A stretch of DNA of 64,000 nucleotides from Ctenosaura bakeri (lineage: Eukaryota; Chordata; Lepidosauria; Squamata; Iguanidae): the NCBI GenBank assembly GCA_948474755.1, contig CAOLHI010000059.1, forward strand, positions 372,001 through 436,000, in the 5' to 3' direction. Made by a program: the position numbers and the translations under genes. Positions 24,472-36,200 of the stretch are shown here, in pieces. Positions within the stretch are counted from its first letter, which is position 1. Each line of letters opens with the position of its first letter. The notes below the pieces were generated by a model that was given only the letters and a program-made list of their open reading frames with translations, had not been told where the DNA came from and searched no databases.

Positions 24472-25162
24472 GTATAGCAACTCCCCCATATCCATGAGAG
24501 ATACATTCCCAGGCTTAATATGGACAGGGGGGAAAAAAGATAATATCAAATGCTATATTTTGACCTTGCAGGCTGGGCAAGACAGTGAGGGAGGGAAGCT
24601 TCTTTACCATCCAAGCTCCTTCCTCAGCTGAGTGAAGTGTAGGGGAGGCTGTGTCAGGCTTTGTGTCTCTCTCAGACAAAGAAGGAATGTACATCTCCTT
24701 CCTCCGCCATGAGAGGTGTCAGGGGAGCTGTGCTGGGCTTTATTTATTTCTTATTTATTTATTTATTTGTATCCTGCCTCTCCATATGGATCGAGGCGGC
24801 GAACAACTTACAAACAGCATGTATTTCGAAACATTTCTATACATGCCCCCAACAAGCTGGGTACTCATTTTACTGACCTGCGAAAGGCTGGAAGGCTGAG
24901 TCAACCTTGGAGCCGGGCAGGATCGAATTCACAACCTTGTGGCTTGAAGTACTGGCATTTAACCACTGAGCCACCACGACTTTGCACGCCTCTCATGGCT
25001 GAGGAAGGTCTGTCTGTCTTCTTGCTCAGCTTATAGAGCAAGAGGGGAGTCGTGCAAGCTTTGCATTCCCTTCTCGACCTCAGATCATGGGTTAGTGGCA
25101 CAGATCATGGGTAAGTGAAAACATGGATACCTGTTATGCAGTTATGGGGGACCTACCTATTT
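24472..25162. mobile_element. Tigger-like (TcMar) non-autonomous element, interrupted by a SINE
   Basis: Left end 'CTCCCCCATATCCATGAGAG' followed by 'ATACATTCCCAGGC' and right end 'ACATGGATACCTG...GTTATGGGGGACCTACC' resemble Tigger/pogo-type termini, with TA at both edges. Inside, 'CCGCCATGAGAGGTG' and 'CGCCTCTCATGGCTGAGG' are inverted copies lying on either side of the inserted SINE (24740-24981), so the host element was itself palindromic. No transposase frame exists. Confidence 0.45.
24740..24981 (-). repeat. tRNA-derived SINE with L2-type tail, copy 1
   Basis: On the minus strand the head reads 'GGTGGCTCAGTGGTTAAATG', then 'GGTTGTGAATTCGATCC' (B box), then 'GACTCAGCCTTCCAGCC', then 'GGAGAGGCAGGATACAAATA' plus an AT-rich tail. 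It is very similar to the copy at 49722, which indicates a relatively young family. Confidence 0.8.
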
Positions 25163-27064
25163 AGATATAAGAGTTAATTAAAATGCTGAAGCAAGAATAA
25201 AGAATTAAGAAGCTTAATGTCATGTGTTGATCTGAGACTACTCAGTGAACATAACATTTTCCCAGATAAAATAATGCACAGAGGTTATTTCAAGTTCTAA
25301 AATTCATTTTATGAGAATTCCAACATATTTGAGGAGTACTGTTCCTATTCAATCTGATTTTAAAATCACAGTTCTTTTGGTAGCAATCCCGTGTGTACAT
25401 GCCTTCTGGGAGTAACTTATACTGAACATTAATAGGTTTACAACTAGGTAGGTATGTACAGGATTCCACTGTTGATTCAGTTATTTGATTCTTTTATCAT
25501 GATATCAGATTTTACATTCTTTTCTTGAGAAAAGATTTAGAAGAAAACTTTAGAGTTCATTCAACTTTTGAAGTGTTTCCCCTCCCCCAGTTAGGAGCCA
25601 GTAAAAAACAGCAGTGACAACTATGAAGAGTGGTAATATTGGGAGGAAAAAAAGCTTGGCAAATAAAAGTAACTGATAAAAGTGACTGATAAAAGTAATG
25701 CATTTCACAAAATGAATCCTACACTTCTCTAGTTCTTCTGTCAAATGAAAGTTTTTATTATACCAGAATCAGAATTCTCACTTCAAAATGGTTTCTTATA
25801 TGTAAATAATGCTGAAGGGGGAAGCAGGTGTGATTTTTTTCCAGTCATGCTATATGCCAGTAGCATCCAGTTAAATTAAAATCCATTTCAGATACAAAGT
25901 GCTTTTAAAAGGTCTAAACAGGAAACAAGTTCTCCCTAGAAATATTAAGATGTCCCAACTAAGGACTGGCTGTTCCCTGTACTACAACAGTATACATGGG
26001 ACTGTACAAACATCCCTGCTGCTTCAGGCATATGATCAGGAGATACAGAAGTCTGTCTAGGAACAGTCTCACGGCAAATGACAGTATATGCAGGCATCCC
26101 CCGCTAATCTGATGGGTTAGGGACTAGAGGATTGTCAGAAAGGGGAATAGACACCAGAGCACTGTCAGCAAGCCTCTGTAATTCCTCCATGTTCCCTACA
26201 GGATAAAGGAAAAAGGAGAAAAACCAGTGAAAGAATGGTCTATATCTATACTTTACAACAACTGAAAGAACAGAATGTCAAAAAGCAAGTTGTCAAAAGT
26301 GAGTCATCAAAAGCAAAAAGCAAGTCAGCAGTCTGACTTAACCTTAAGGCAGCAAGTTGTAGATGACCCAGGGTATGGTGATAGATGACTGACAGAGCAC
26401 ACACTTTACACAGAGAAGAACCCAATACATCCAGGTGGGACTGTCTGAAAGACTGCCAGTCAGAAAGAAACCATTGCCAGTCAGAGTAGACAATGCTGTA
26501 GTAGGTGGAATGATAATGGTCTGAGATGGGAGGAGACAGACTACTATGCTCCAAAGCAAGCAGAAAGTAATGATTCCAAAGAGTAACAAGGGTCTGCTTC
26601 ATATAGAAGGCAATAGTATGTGCTGGAAATTATGGATATCTGCATCACAGACAACACAATGATGATGATGATGGGCCAGTATTCTGATGGGCCAGTACTC
26701 TGTACACTGAACTAAGTAACCTCCCCTGGTCTCACACCTATCTCCCATAAGAAGTGGCATCAAGCCTAACAGAAATGTCATTCACCCATGCTCCCGGTAC
26801 TGGTAGAATAGTCCTCCTTTTCCCCATGCAGCTGATGCCCTGTAAAGTAGGTTGGGGAAGGAACTACAATCGCGGCAATTGTATCAAAATCGTGATTCAG
26901 TAGAGATCCTGAATACAGAACAGTTACAGATGAATAATTCTAGGCAACTGTTCCATATTTGCAATTACTATTTCTTCCCATGAGGGAGCTACAATTAAGA
27001 AAGTTATAGCAATTTAACAGCTGTGGCTCCACCCCATGGATTTTGGGGATTTATCAGTTTGAAT

Positions 27065-27255
27065 GAGGTACTTATAATTATTGACTAGAGACCTTTAGCC
27101 CACTCCCTTGAAACAGTAACAATAAAGCTCTCCAGCCAAGAATTCTAAGCATGTCCACCAAGTTATAAATCCCAGGATTTTATAGACTGGAACCATGACA
27201 GTAAGAACTACTGACCCAACTACTATGACTGCATAGTTTAAACACAATGTGTGAA
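27065..27255. repeat. Decayed MITE related to the promoter-proximal palindromes
   Basis: 'CCAAGAATTCTAAGCATG', 'ATAAATCCCAGGATTTTATAG' and 'ACTATGACTGCATAGTT' follow the order of an older, longer subfamily with an 'AGAATTCT' centre, seen also at 48058, 51165 and 52375. Confidence 0.45.
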
Positions 27256-29424
27256 GTAAGAACCCTCTTGCAGCTGACGCCATCAAGGCAGAAGATCAGG
27301 AAAGACATTTCCCCCCTCCTTTTCCAGGATGCCTCCTTTCTTAAATTATTTCCTTTCCATTTATATCAATGAGAAGGAAATGAACTAAGTTCACTCTAGA
27401 GATGGCATAATTCTCCACTGCCACCTCAGTTCTTAGAGGGCACCACTGGAGGGCTATAGACCCTAGTGCTGATCAGTACAACCATCAAATTCCCCCTTGC
27501 GATCTGCCTCTTTTTGCCTCTACCAGCATCAGAGTTCTGATATCAGGAATATAAGGACAGAGATGGGAATACTTTCCATCAGATTCAACCATCCTGAAAA
27601 AACAAGCCTTTAGAATCTCTCAAGACTCACTGTGAAAAGAAGTAAGAAATTCTTGACCTTGAGAATTTGCCTATTTGCAAGACTTATGAGACATTTCAAA
27701 GGGATGAGGCATACGCCAAACTATAGACTCCTTTTGAAACATGGACAGCTAAAAGGCACACAATTTTTTCAAATGGTCTAATGGTTAAAAAAAACACCCT
27801 GCAAACTTAGACAAAATGAATAAACAAATGCAGAGATTAAGGGAATGGTGTTTTAAAATGCACAAAAATGACCATAAAAATGGAAAACACACATTTTCAC
27901 AACACAGAGCAAAACAAGGATGGAAAGAAAATGCTGGTGGGATTTGGGAAAACACAACAAAATCATGACAGAGAAATTTGCAGAACCCTAGCCACAGAAG
28001 TTCCCAGGAAGGCCAGGGAAGGAAATTATAGATTGCACCTCCCAACACCAGACCTCTCTCTCTCCCTCTCAGAGGGAAGACCTCAAAAAAAAAAATGGCC
28101 CCTTGGACACCATCCCACAGACTTCAGGATTACAGACTTAACAATCTTAGAATCAGAAATTTTCCCTCCAGTTCTTCCCTTAATAGGCTCTGCTCAAGAC
28201 AGACTATACTATCTATTAAGATTTTTTCTATAAATGCATAATTCAGTACAATCGTCAATATAAATAATTCTTAAGATTGACTCTAAACCTCTGGGAAATT
28301 TTAATCTTATATACAAATTAGTAAGCAGAAAGGAAGGAAAATCAATTATGCATACATTCAAATAAACTGAGAAGATGCAGGAGGGAGACAAGCCATATAA
28401 TCCTACAAGATGCAGGGGCCAAATCCCCTGAACAAAGCTTCAGGGAGAGGACACATTTCACGAACATTATGCTGACAAGATTATTTTGACAGTTCCGTTA
28501 ATATAAATATGTTAGCTCATTGTTACAAGACAACAGCAACTATATTAAGAATGTTCCAACCCCCCTCAGTGTGCGGCAAAGAAGGTGGGAAGAGAGCACA
28601 GCAGTCCCCTGTATCCCATACAGCATAATAAAAACATTTTTGTGGCCAATAAATATACTGTAATCTAAAACATCATCTTAAAATTCCATAAATACTGCAC
28701 TTTGAGGAACTTGGGAGTCGGGATGTCCCTAAACGAGCATCAGCTCAAAATACAATCTCAAAATGATTAGGGCTGTAAAAAAACCTCATTTGTACGAAAC
28801 ATTAGAGCAACACAAAGTATTGTAGTTCTTCCATATTTTCTTTGGCACCAAGAGGCATGCAGATTTTGTTTGGATTTCAGAACACCCATTGGGTATGCAC
28901 CACTGGATTTTTCTGCAGCTTTGAAATAATAAGGGAAACTTTCTAGAAAACTAGCAGAAATCAAAGAAAGGCACAGAAATTTCTAATTTCCATTAGCAGC
29001 CCTACAAAGGATATCATTTATGGATCAAATATGGTCCCAGATGTCTGGCTACTCTGGCCACTAAGTACTCCCTTTACTTCTATCATGTGCACTAGATCAA
29101 TCATCACCACCATCACTCCCCAAGCTTTTTCTTTCTCATCCTCCAAGAAAAGGAAACAACTGTGATTCTAGTGGTGACCAGTGCTCTGGAAATGACCCCA
29201 ACTGATGGACAAAACATCTGAATGACATCACCATAGATAGGATCACGAGTGCATAATTAGAAAAAGTGACAGTGCATGGAAACATGCCACAAAGATACCT
29301 CACTGATTCCTAGATTCTTGGACAGAATCCAAATCACTGATAGTCCAAAATTCCAATCAGTAACATCTGGCAGACTGTGAAACTGAGATGGTGGTAATGG
29401 TGATGAGGATGATGGCGATTTTAT

Positions 29425-29500
29425 TCATTTATACACTGTCTTTTTACCAGTACTGCGACCCAAGATGGCTTATAAAATATTAAAGCAAATACAGACTAAA
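29425..29500 (-). repeat. L2-type 3' end
   Basis: 'ATTCATTTATACACTGTC..TTTACCAGTACTGCGACCCAAGATGGC' fits the reverse complement of an L2-like terminus. Only the end remains. Confidence 0.45.
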
Positions 29501-30689
29501 ATCCATGCAAAAACACTGATAGAATTAAACCATTCAAAGGCTGTTAAAAACGGAAGATAAAAATCTACAAGTCAGCACACCAACTATGCATGTCTAAGAG
29601 AAGCAGCTCTTAGAGACAGCAGTCTGCCACAGTGAAGAACTAAATAGGGTTTTGGGGAGCGTGAATGATGAAATAGTTCAGTGGTTAATGTGTTATCTAA
29701 GCGTGTCTTAATAAGCTTCTGTTTATTATTTTCTTTCTTTTTTTTACAACTGTGTCTGGCTGCTCCTACTTGGATTGAGAGCCTTGTCATGCTTACCATA
29801 GTGAACCTATAGAATAACATATTCACTGGTCACCACAGGGGTCACTTGGAGGCCCAAATATCCAATCCAGAAAGGGGAAAGGGGGCAAAATGAGTGACAG
29901 GAGTCCAAGGGCTGGAATTGCAGGGCTAGCCTGGCAGGGACCCATCACATATATTTGAATACCAAATATTCACAGAGTTCGCAGACTGCTTCCCAAATTC
30001 TGCCACATGTCTTCTGGTAGTGCCAGTAAAGCACCTGGAACTCTAGCTGTTTTCCACAGCTTGAAGGCAGAATTCAATTTCAGAGGCAAGCTAGGGGGTC
30101 ACATTCCAGGGATGGGTTGGGCCAAAGGTAAAAGAGCAAACACTGGATTAAAAAATCTCACTGTCAGTAACTAAGACAGTGTTACTCAAAAGGGTGATCC
30201 ATTAACTAATGCTGATCTATGATGCCTGGTCTATGACAGTTCCCCAATAATTACGTGATGATGATAATAAAGTTACGGCACAGAAATGATACCAATTCCT
30301 TGGCACCCTGGGGGAAAAATTGCCAATCTGTCACATCAGATACTGACAAGCACTGTCTTTGGAAAGTCATTTCAACTGTATACAATGTATTACAAAAGAA
30401 AAAAAAAACAGAAAAGCTGGAAAGCCATCAAACTGATAGTACTGTCATGGGGAAATGGGGATGGCTATCTGAACAGCATATATAGCATTAGAGACTGAAA
30501 TTCCTGTATCTTCTCCAAAGGAACCAGACTATTGGTCTGACTACTGGTAGACCATGATTACTAATGGGCACAAACCACTGGGACTATTTCTTCATGGCCT
30601 TGTGAGCAATCAAATAAGAGACTTAAAAAGGAGAAGCGAGAAATAGTGGAAAGGGTAAAAATGAGATTTTAATTACACTGACATCTATC

Positions 30690-30752
30690 TGTTTGTCTAT
30701 TTATCTATTGGAGTTATAGTCTGCCTTTCTCTCAAGATGGGATCTATGAGCC
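30690..30752 (-). repeat. L2-type 3' end
   Basis: 'CTATTTATCTATTGGAGTTATAGTCTGCCTTTCTCTCAAGATGGGATC' matches the reverse complement of the L2-like terminus. Confidence 0.5.
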
Positions 30753-31766
30753 TAATAACATGGCATGCTTTGACAAATGGATTAAGATAAATGTGCTGTA
30801 TAAGGCTTAGGACATAGCTAAAGTTTGTTCTGTGCATAATATCAGGAGAAATAAAACAGCGGTTACGGTGGGGAGTGCGGTCGTCTCCCACCAGAGCTGG
30901 CGAAGAGGCGATCCCCAACAAGGTCGGGAACCCACTGTTTCAGGAAAGGAACAGAGGGGGAATATCCCCTTGGTAAAGGGGGTTCAGAGGCGCAAGCAAA
31001 GAACCCGAAACCCCATGTCCAAGTTTGGAATTTAACACAATTGTTAAGTTTAATGTTATGAAATGCTGTAGCAACCTAAATACCTGTGCAAATTTACAGA
31101 GTTTGGGCCAAGACAACTGCTAACCAATATTGTGGTTTAGAAATCCTTGTTTCTCTTTGAAAAGGACACAGACAAAATCCTTGTTTGAGTATGGATACCC
31201 CAGTGTGAGCCTTTATTAGTGTTACTGATCTCATGGTTTAAGGTTAAGCATACGAAGAACTTCCAGAAATCAAAGCTTAGATCAAGCAAAATACATGAAG
31301 TTATCTGCAAGCTTAAGCTGCCAAACTAATAATTAAACCTTCTGTTTTGTATACACCTCCTGGACCGACCAAGTGACTAAGCTTTCTTAAAATAGAAAGG
31401 ATATTCTTGCATGTTTGAAAGCAGCTATACATATCCACAACCCACATTTTGTTAGGAATTACACATTTCTTGCTTGTGCATTCACCTATACTGTTCCCAC
31501 AAACAACACTTGCTACCACAGCATTTAAGTTCAAATAGGTGCACCTGGATATAGTCACTCCTGTGATCCCACTGTTACAATAATAAAGCATCATCAACAA
31601 TAACATCACAAATGTCTGCAAAAATACTTTCTCTTCTAGAAGAGTTTATCCAGGTGATAATGATGATGAGATTATCAGGGAGCTAGTAGCAAATGGTTAT
31701 TTATCCAGAACATAAATTGTCCCGAAAGCCTGCTGAAAACAAAACAAAATAAAAACAGTAGCTTAC

Positions 31767-31884
31767 CTTCAGGCTCCAGAGTGGTGTCTTCACCGACTAA
31801 ATTGTATGAAGGCCGAGCCAATGAAAATCCAGCCATGGTGATTACCACCAGGCAGATAAGGCAACATGAATCCCAACCGACCAT
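31767..31884 (-). CDS. FGFR2: FGFR2 exon 2, coding part: start codon, signal peptide, mature N-terminus
   Basis: Translation from the ATG at 31884 gives [20 protein letters not shown] followed by [10 protein letters not shown] and GEDTTLEPE, with one extra base passed to exon 3. Residues 1-23 are a hydrophobic signal peptide with likely cleavage after SLA, and RPS..LV.DTTLEPE is the conserved start of mature FGFR2. FGFR2 is a single-pass tyrosine kinase receptor for FGFs with heparan sulfate, so this peptide sends it to the secretory pathway. The donor is 'GAAG|GTAAGC', and exon 3 begins with AG, restoring a Glu codon across the junction. This start has A at -3 and G at +4, a good Kozak context. 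An in-frame upstream ATG at 31941 could add 19 residues. Confidence 0.96.
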
Positions 31885-32027
31885 CTTCTCAGTGCCAGTC
31901 CCTGGTCCTCTTCCATACCTCCATGTGGACTTTAATCCCATCTGAACTCTTCTACACAAGCATGGACTGAAAGGAGCACCGTCAGGCTGGAGAAATGTCG
32001 TCTTATCTCCAGTTGCAGCAAATTCTC
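31885..32027 (-). other. FGFR2: FGFR2 exon 2, 5' leader with upstream AUGs
   Basis: Exon 2 begins after the acceptor 'TTTCCTACAG' at 32027. The leader holds four ATGs before the main start. The first (31963) opens ATG-CTT-GTG-TAG. The second (31941) is in frame with FGFR2 and reads [19 protein letters not shown] before the main Met. The third (31924) opens an 11-codon uORF whose TGA ends 4 bases before the main start. The fourth (31916) is out of frame and overlaps the start. The stretch from 'CAGATGGGATTAAAGTCCAC' to the start codon is very close to the human FGFR2 leader as I remember it. Confidence 0.85.
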
Positions 32028-32690
32028 CTGTAGGAAAGGGGGAAGAGGTCAATCTCAGTTCTTGGAAGAAACCTATTAGCAGTAACTAGACACTTGTAAT
32101 TAATTACTTTCCCCAATACTGACAAAAGAATTATATTATACTACATTTGCAACTTCAGGGAAACACAATTTATTTTGTGGCATAACTGTAACTTTTAGTT
32201 ACTTCAGCAAGAAAGGACTCATTAAGTGGTGAAGGAAGAATGTCACATGGATCAAGTGCCAACTCATGCTGTGCTGTGCCTTGCCACACCTATGCTCTGT
32301 TGTGGGTGTTGAAATGACAATGAGATGGATGGGAAGACACGTTTTGTAATACACAGCAATAGTATAACTAATTGTTCAGTAACTTAAAGAAAGTTTTTTG
32401 TTATTTTTAAGAAATAGGATAGTGATGATTTAGTCTTTAAAAACCTTACCTGTAACATTAACTATCGATCAGAGGGCTCAGAGTTGTGATTTTGCAACTT
32501 TTTTTTAAGCATCTAAGTTCTAGAAAACTATTATGAATTCCAGCATTAAATTTTTCTCAGCCACCACAAGCATGGCTCTGTTTTTGTCAACAAGTGAATT
32601 AGACCCAGTCCTGATCCAGTTTTTTAACATCCCAAAGGATGAGGTTTCCTGAAGCTATGATGGGCTCGTGGTGTAGGATTGTATCCTTTG

Positions 32691-32825
32691 TTGTTGTTGT
32701 TGTTGTTGTTGTGTGCCTTCAAGTCATCTCTGACTTATGATGTTCCTATCATAGGATTTTCTTGGTAAGATTTATTCCAAGGAAGTTTGTCATTGTCCTC
32801 CTCTGAAAATTGCCTACAGCACCTT
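32691..32825 (-). repeat. tRNA-type SINE fragment with (CAA)n tail
   Basis: It starts with (TTG)n at 32691-32711, then 'GTGTGCCTTCAAGTCATCTC', 'TTTTCTTGGTAAGATTT' and 'TTGTCCTCCTCTGAAAATTG', the reverse complement of the tail and body of the 54702 copy. The tRNA head is missing. Confidence 0.7.
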
Positions 32826-32837
32826 GTATACATATCT

Positions 32838-33048
32838 GCTTTTAAGCTGCCTATCAACTTATGGTAACCCAATGAATTCACAGGGTTTTCTTAGGTAAGG
32901 AAAAATCAGAGGAGGTTTTGCCAGTTCCTTCCTCTGAAATATAGACTACAGCACCTGGAATGCAATGGCAGTCTCCAGTCCAAGTACTAACCAGGGCTGA
33001 CCCTGTCTAGCTTCCAAGATCAAATGGGATCTGGTGCCTATAGGGTAT
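32838..33048 (-). repeat. 5S-rRNA-derived SINE, best preserved copy
   Basis: On the minus strand the order is 'AGATCCCATTTGATCTTGG', 'AAGCTAGACAGGGTCAGCC', 'CTGGTTAGTACTTGGACTGG', 'CCAGGTGCTGTAG', which tracks 5S rRNA nearly base for base in the internal promoter region. The body 'ATTTCAGAGGAAGGAACTGG' and tail 'GGTTACCATAAGTTGATAGG' complete the SINE. Not a functional 5S gene. Confidence 0.85.
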
Positions 33049-33218
33049 TTATCTCCATCTACCTTACTGGAAAGTTGAGTTTCTCAGTTTACTTCAGTCC
33101 CCCACCACCACCACTTCAGCCTGCTGTGCCATATTTCACTCTGTTCCAGGGAATCCCCAATTCTCAACAGCCACTTTCTTGTAAAAGGAGTTAGGGCTTA
33201 AACGGGTGTGGGTGTGTG

Positions 33219-33267
33219 GCTGCTCTGTCATCCACAAATGATCAGCTGCTCTGTCATCCACAAATGA
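33219..33267. repeat. Two-copy 26-bp tandem duplication
   Basis: 'GCTGCTCTGTCATCCACAAA' followed by 'TGATCA' is repeated at once with the second unit ending in 'AATGA'. This is a small recent duplication of unknown meaning. Confidence 0.85.
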
Positions 33268-36200
33268 AGCACTTTCTATTAAGGCAAAAGCACCATTTGA
33301 TATAACCTGTAACAAGTACGAGTAATGAATTGGCTGAAAACCAGGAAGGATGTCTGTGATGCAGAAGGGGAAGCTCTAGAAGCAAAAAGAGGCCACAAAC
33401 CAACTGTGGGCAAGATTTGCTCAGACTTTAGTCAAGGAGTTTTATCTCCTGTTAGAAGTGTTTCACTAGATGACATGTAATCAAGCTTTAGCTTCACTTT
33501 CAAATAGTGATCATCTACAGCTGCAAAAATATAGCCACAGTTGTCAAACATTAGGTTCAACAACATGAACACTAGTGACATGTGTGACCCTTGTATTCAA
33601 GTCCTATCACTCCTGCTGACACATTAAGGCATTTTAAAGCTGTAGAAATACAACATGGCACCTCACTAAACTTTAATCCATTCCAGGAAGATGGTTGCAT
33701 GCTTGAATCATTCCATAAGAAAATAATCTCCTGCATACAAAAAGCAAGCATGGCTGGTCAATTTACCCGACATGCTAGCTTTCTATGAACAAGAGGAGGG
33801 GGGCATTGCGTTATTTTAAACTGACAGCACATGCAATTGCCCAGTCTTGGACATACAGCCTATGGACAGCTATAATGGACAACACACCATATTTTAATAG
33901 ATAGAATGTATAACCGTGTATAACCTCTTCTCTCTGCCACCATAGCCTCAATGTCCTATCTGTAAAAGGGAAGTAATAGCGAGTTGCTGTAAAAGCATCA
34001 AAATTCTCATGACTAAGAGTCAAGGTGGCTTACAAAATATTAAAACAACCACAAATAAAAATACATAAAGGAGTCAGAGGTTTTGATTTGGATTATAAAT
34101 AAGAACAACAATATGCCACCACATCCTTTTAAGCCAACTGCAATAGCCTTTTTTGAGGAAGCTGTACAAGATATTCCAGTTTTTAGTTTTAGACTAAAAG
34201 TCTAAACCCAAAGTCAAACATATATTCCACTAAACAATCAACAGAACAGAGTTTTCATCCTAAACTATGAGTCAAGAGATGCAGAATATCCAGTCTATGT
34301 CCAAACAGAGCTATACAATTATTTACAATATCGGTTTTATAAAGGTAATACATTCTCAATTTTGATGATGAATTTGAAAATAGCCATCCTATACATACAA
34401 AGCAATGCAACGCAAGTCCATAGGGTAGTAAATTCAGTAGGACTAATTTCCTTTGCATTGTATTCAATGCAGCTTCCTCCTTTGTATGTATCTTTATGAT
34501 GGCCACATTACAACAGCAAATGTAGACATATATACATTGTGATTGCACCCTATGATTGTATGAAAATCTATATAGTTTTTTATTTCAAGCAAAAATTATT
34601 TGATTAGTCTATTTTACCTAAGTTTATTTTTAAGAAAAATGACTGTCTTTGCCCCTCTCCTATAACAAACAATGATTTTCTCAAAAAGCTACCAACATTG
34701 GCTACAGAAAAAGGAAAGGGGAAGCAAGTTTGCTCTCTTATACTAAATGATACAGCAGCAATGAAGGCTAGTAATAGAGATGTAAAATTTCTGGAAATTT
34801 TGAGGCCATGCAGGTTTTTTGCACTTGGAGGGAAAGGGAAATGTAAATTTTTGGAATTTCTTTTAAAAATGCAATATTAATAGCCTTTACAGATTGAAAG
34901 TCATTTTGTTATTTCAGGAATCTAAAATGTATTACATATAACTTGGTTTGAGACAAAGTTATATCATGATTGATATATTTGGTTTAAAAATTTATTACAA
35001 ATTGAATTTATTTTTATTTTATTTTTTTCTTACAAAGGTTCAGCTATAAGGTCCTGAACTGTAAGGAACTTCTTTGTTTTTGCCAGTTTTTGAGAATCAA
35101 GAAGGGAAAACACAGTAAGACCAGATGAAACGGTCAACACTAATAAAAGAAAGAAAATTATTTTGTCTCCTCTAGCCATCCATCGTATCAAGCACCCCTA
35201 TAAATCAACTGAGAAAAGGAAATCAGAAAAGGAATTAAAAAGATTTGATATTCTACATCAGTGCTATCTGATGGAGGAGAATTGGTGTTATTTTTTTTCC
35301 TAATCTTCCAAGGACTAGTACCAAGGGCTCATGCACTGGAATCAGTCAAGTCTTATATAAAAATGTCTTAAACAATTATGTAAAAATGTCTTAAAACAAT
35401 TTGATCATTCTGAAAGAAACTATTCTATATTCTATTTTTTTAAAAAAAAAAAATAACACTTCAAGAGAAAATGGAAACAATTTTTCTTTTCATATTTTGC
35501 CAGTTTTTTTTCTGGACTTTTGCATCTGTAATTGGGGGAGAGTTTCCTAATTCAGCACTATTAATGAGACTAGCAGATCCATAACCCATGAAGATTTCTG
35601 GATTCTTTTAGATACAGGTACTTGGGAAATGATTTGAATTTTTTTCAAAAGACTAAGAAGTTTGTTCTATGCAAATAACATAATTGTATACATGTGCAGA
35701 CCCATCATGTTTCATTTTACAAAATTACCACATTCTATTTTTACACTGTACAGATGCTGCCGTGAATGTACATGGCTGACAGCCAAGAATCAATTAGAGC
35801 AGACTCTCGTTATCAAGGTACGTGCATTCAAGCAAGGCCAGATAAAGACAGAGCATCTCCACGCTGGTTTCAGAGACACCCAGACTTATAGGGTTTGGAG
35901 AACATAATACAATACCCTTTCATGCAGGGAAGTCTGAAACCTTCCCAACATTCAAATCTGGACCATACTGTTCTGGAGCCAATGATTACAAGCCTGGATG
36001 TTCTGGAGCATGTGATTTGTGGGCTGCAACATACATTTGTATATACAAGCAAGAGTCCTGAAACTGGGAACTCTGGATAAATCTCTCTGAGGTTGGTAAC
36101 TATTATTGCTCAACACTCATATGGTAGGCTCTGCGCAGACCATACGAGGGATAGACTCCCTGCTTAGAAAGTTTACAACCCAAAGTAAGCAAGACAAAGA

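Larger units (their letters stand above)
7837..31766 (-). other. FGFR2: FGFR2 intron 2 (about 24 kb)
   Basis: The donor is 'GAAG|GTAAGC' after exon 2 and the acceptor is 'CTGCAG' before exon 3. No exon is visible inside. Repeats occupy part of it: a SPIN-like hAT (12148-13043), L2 and CR1 3' ends, SINEs, an inverted-repeat element near 20.8 kb and a Tigger-like element with a nested SINE (24.47-25.16 kb). Stretches at about 19.4-19.96 kb and 21.3-23.2 kb look single copy and AT-rich. In human the equivalent intron is also very long and holds regulatory elements, so enhancers are expected here, but none can be proven from sequence alone. Confidence 0.85.

Noticed and set aside
30832..31035. 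A 67-codon frame rich in charged residues
   Set aside because: It is not similar to any family I know and has no promoter or splice support. It is probably chance.
31942..32052. Start of the protein at an ATG near 32052
   Set aside because: That ATG lies in intron 1, upstream of the acceptor at 32029-32028, so it is not in the spliced message.
32838..33048. A true 5S rRNA gene
   Set aside because: The 5S similarity is partial and diverged and is fused to a SINE body and LINE-like tail, with several sister copies in the window.
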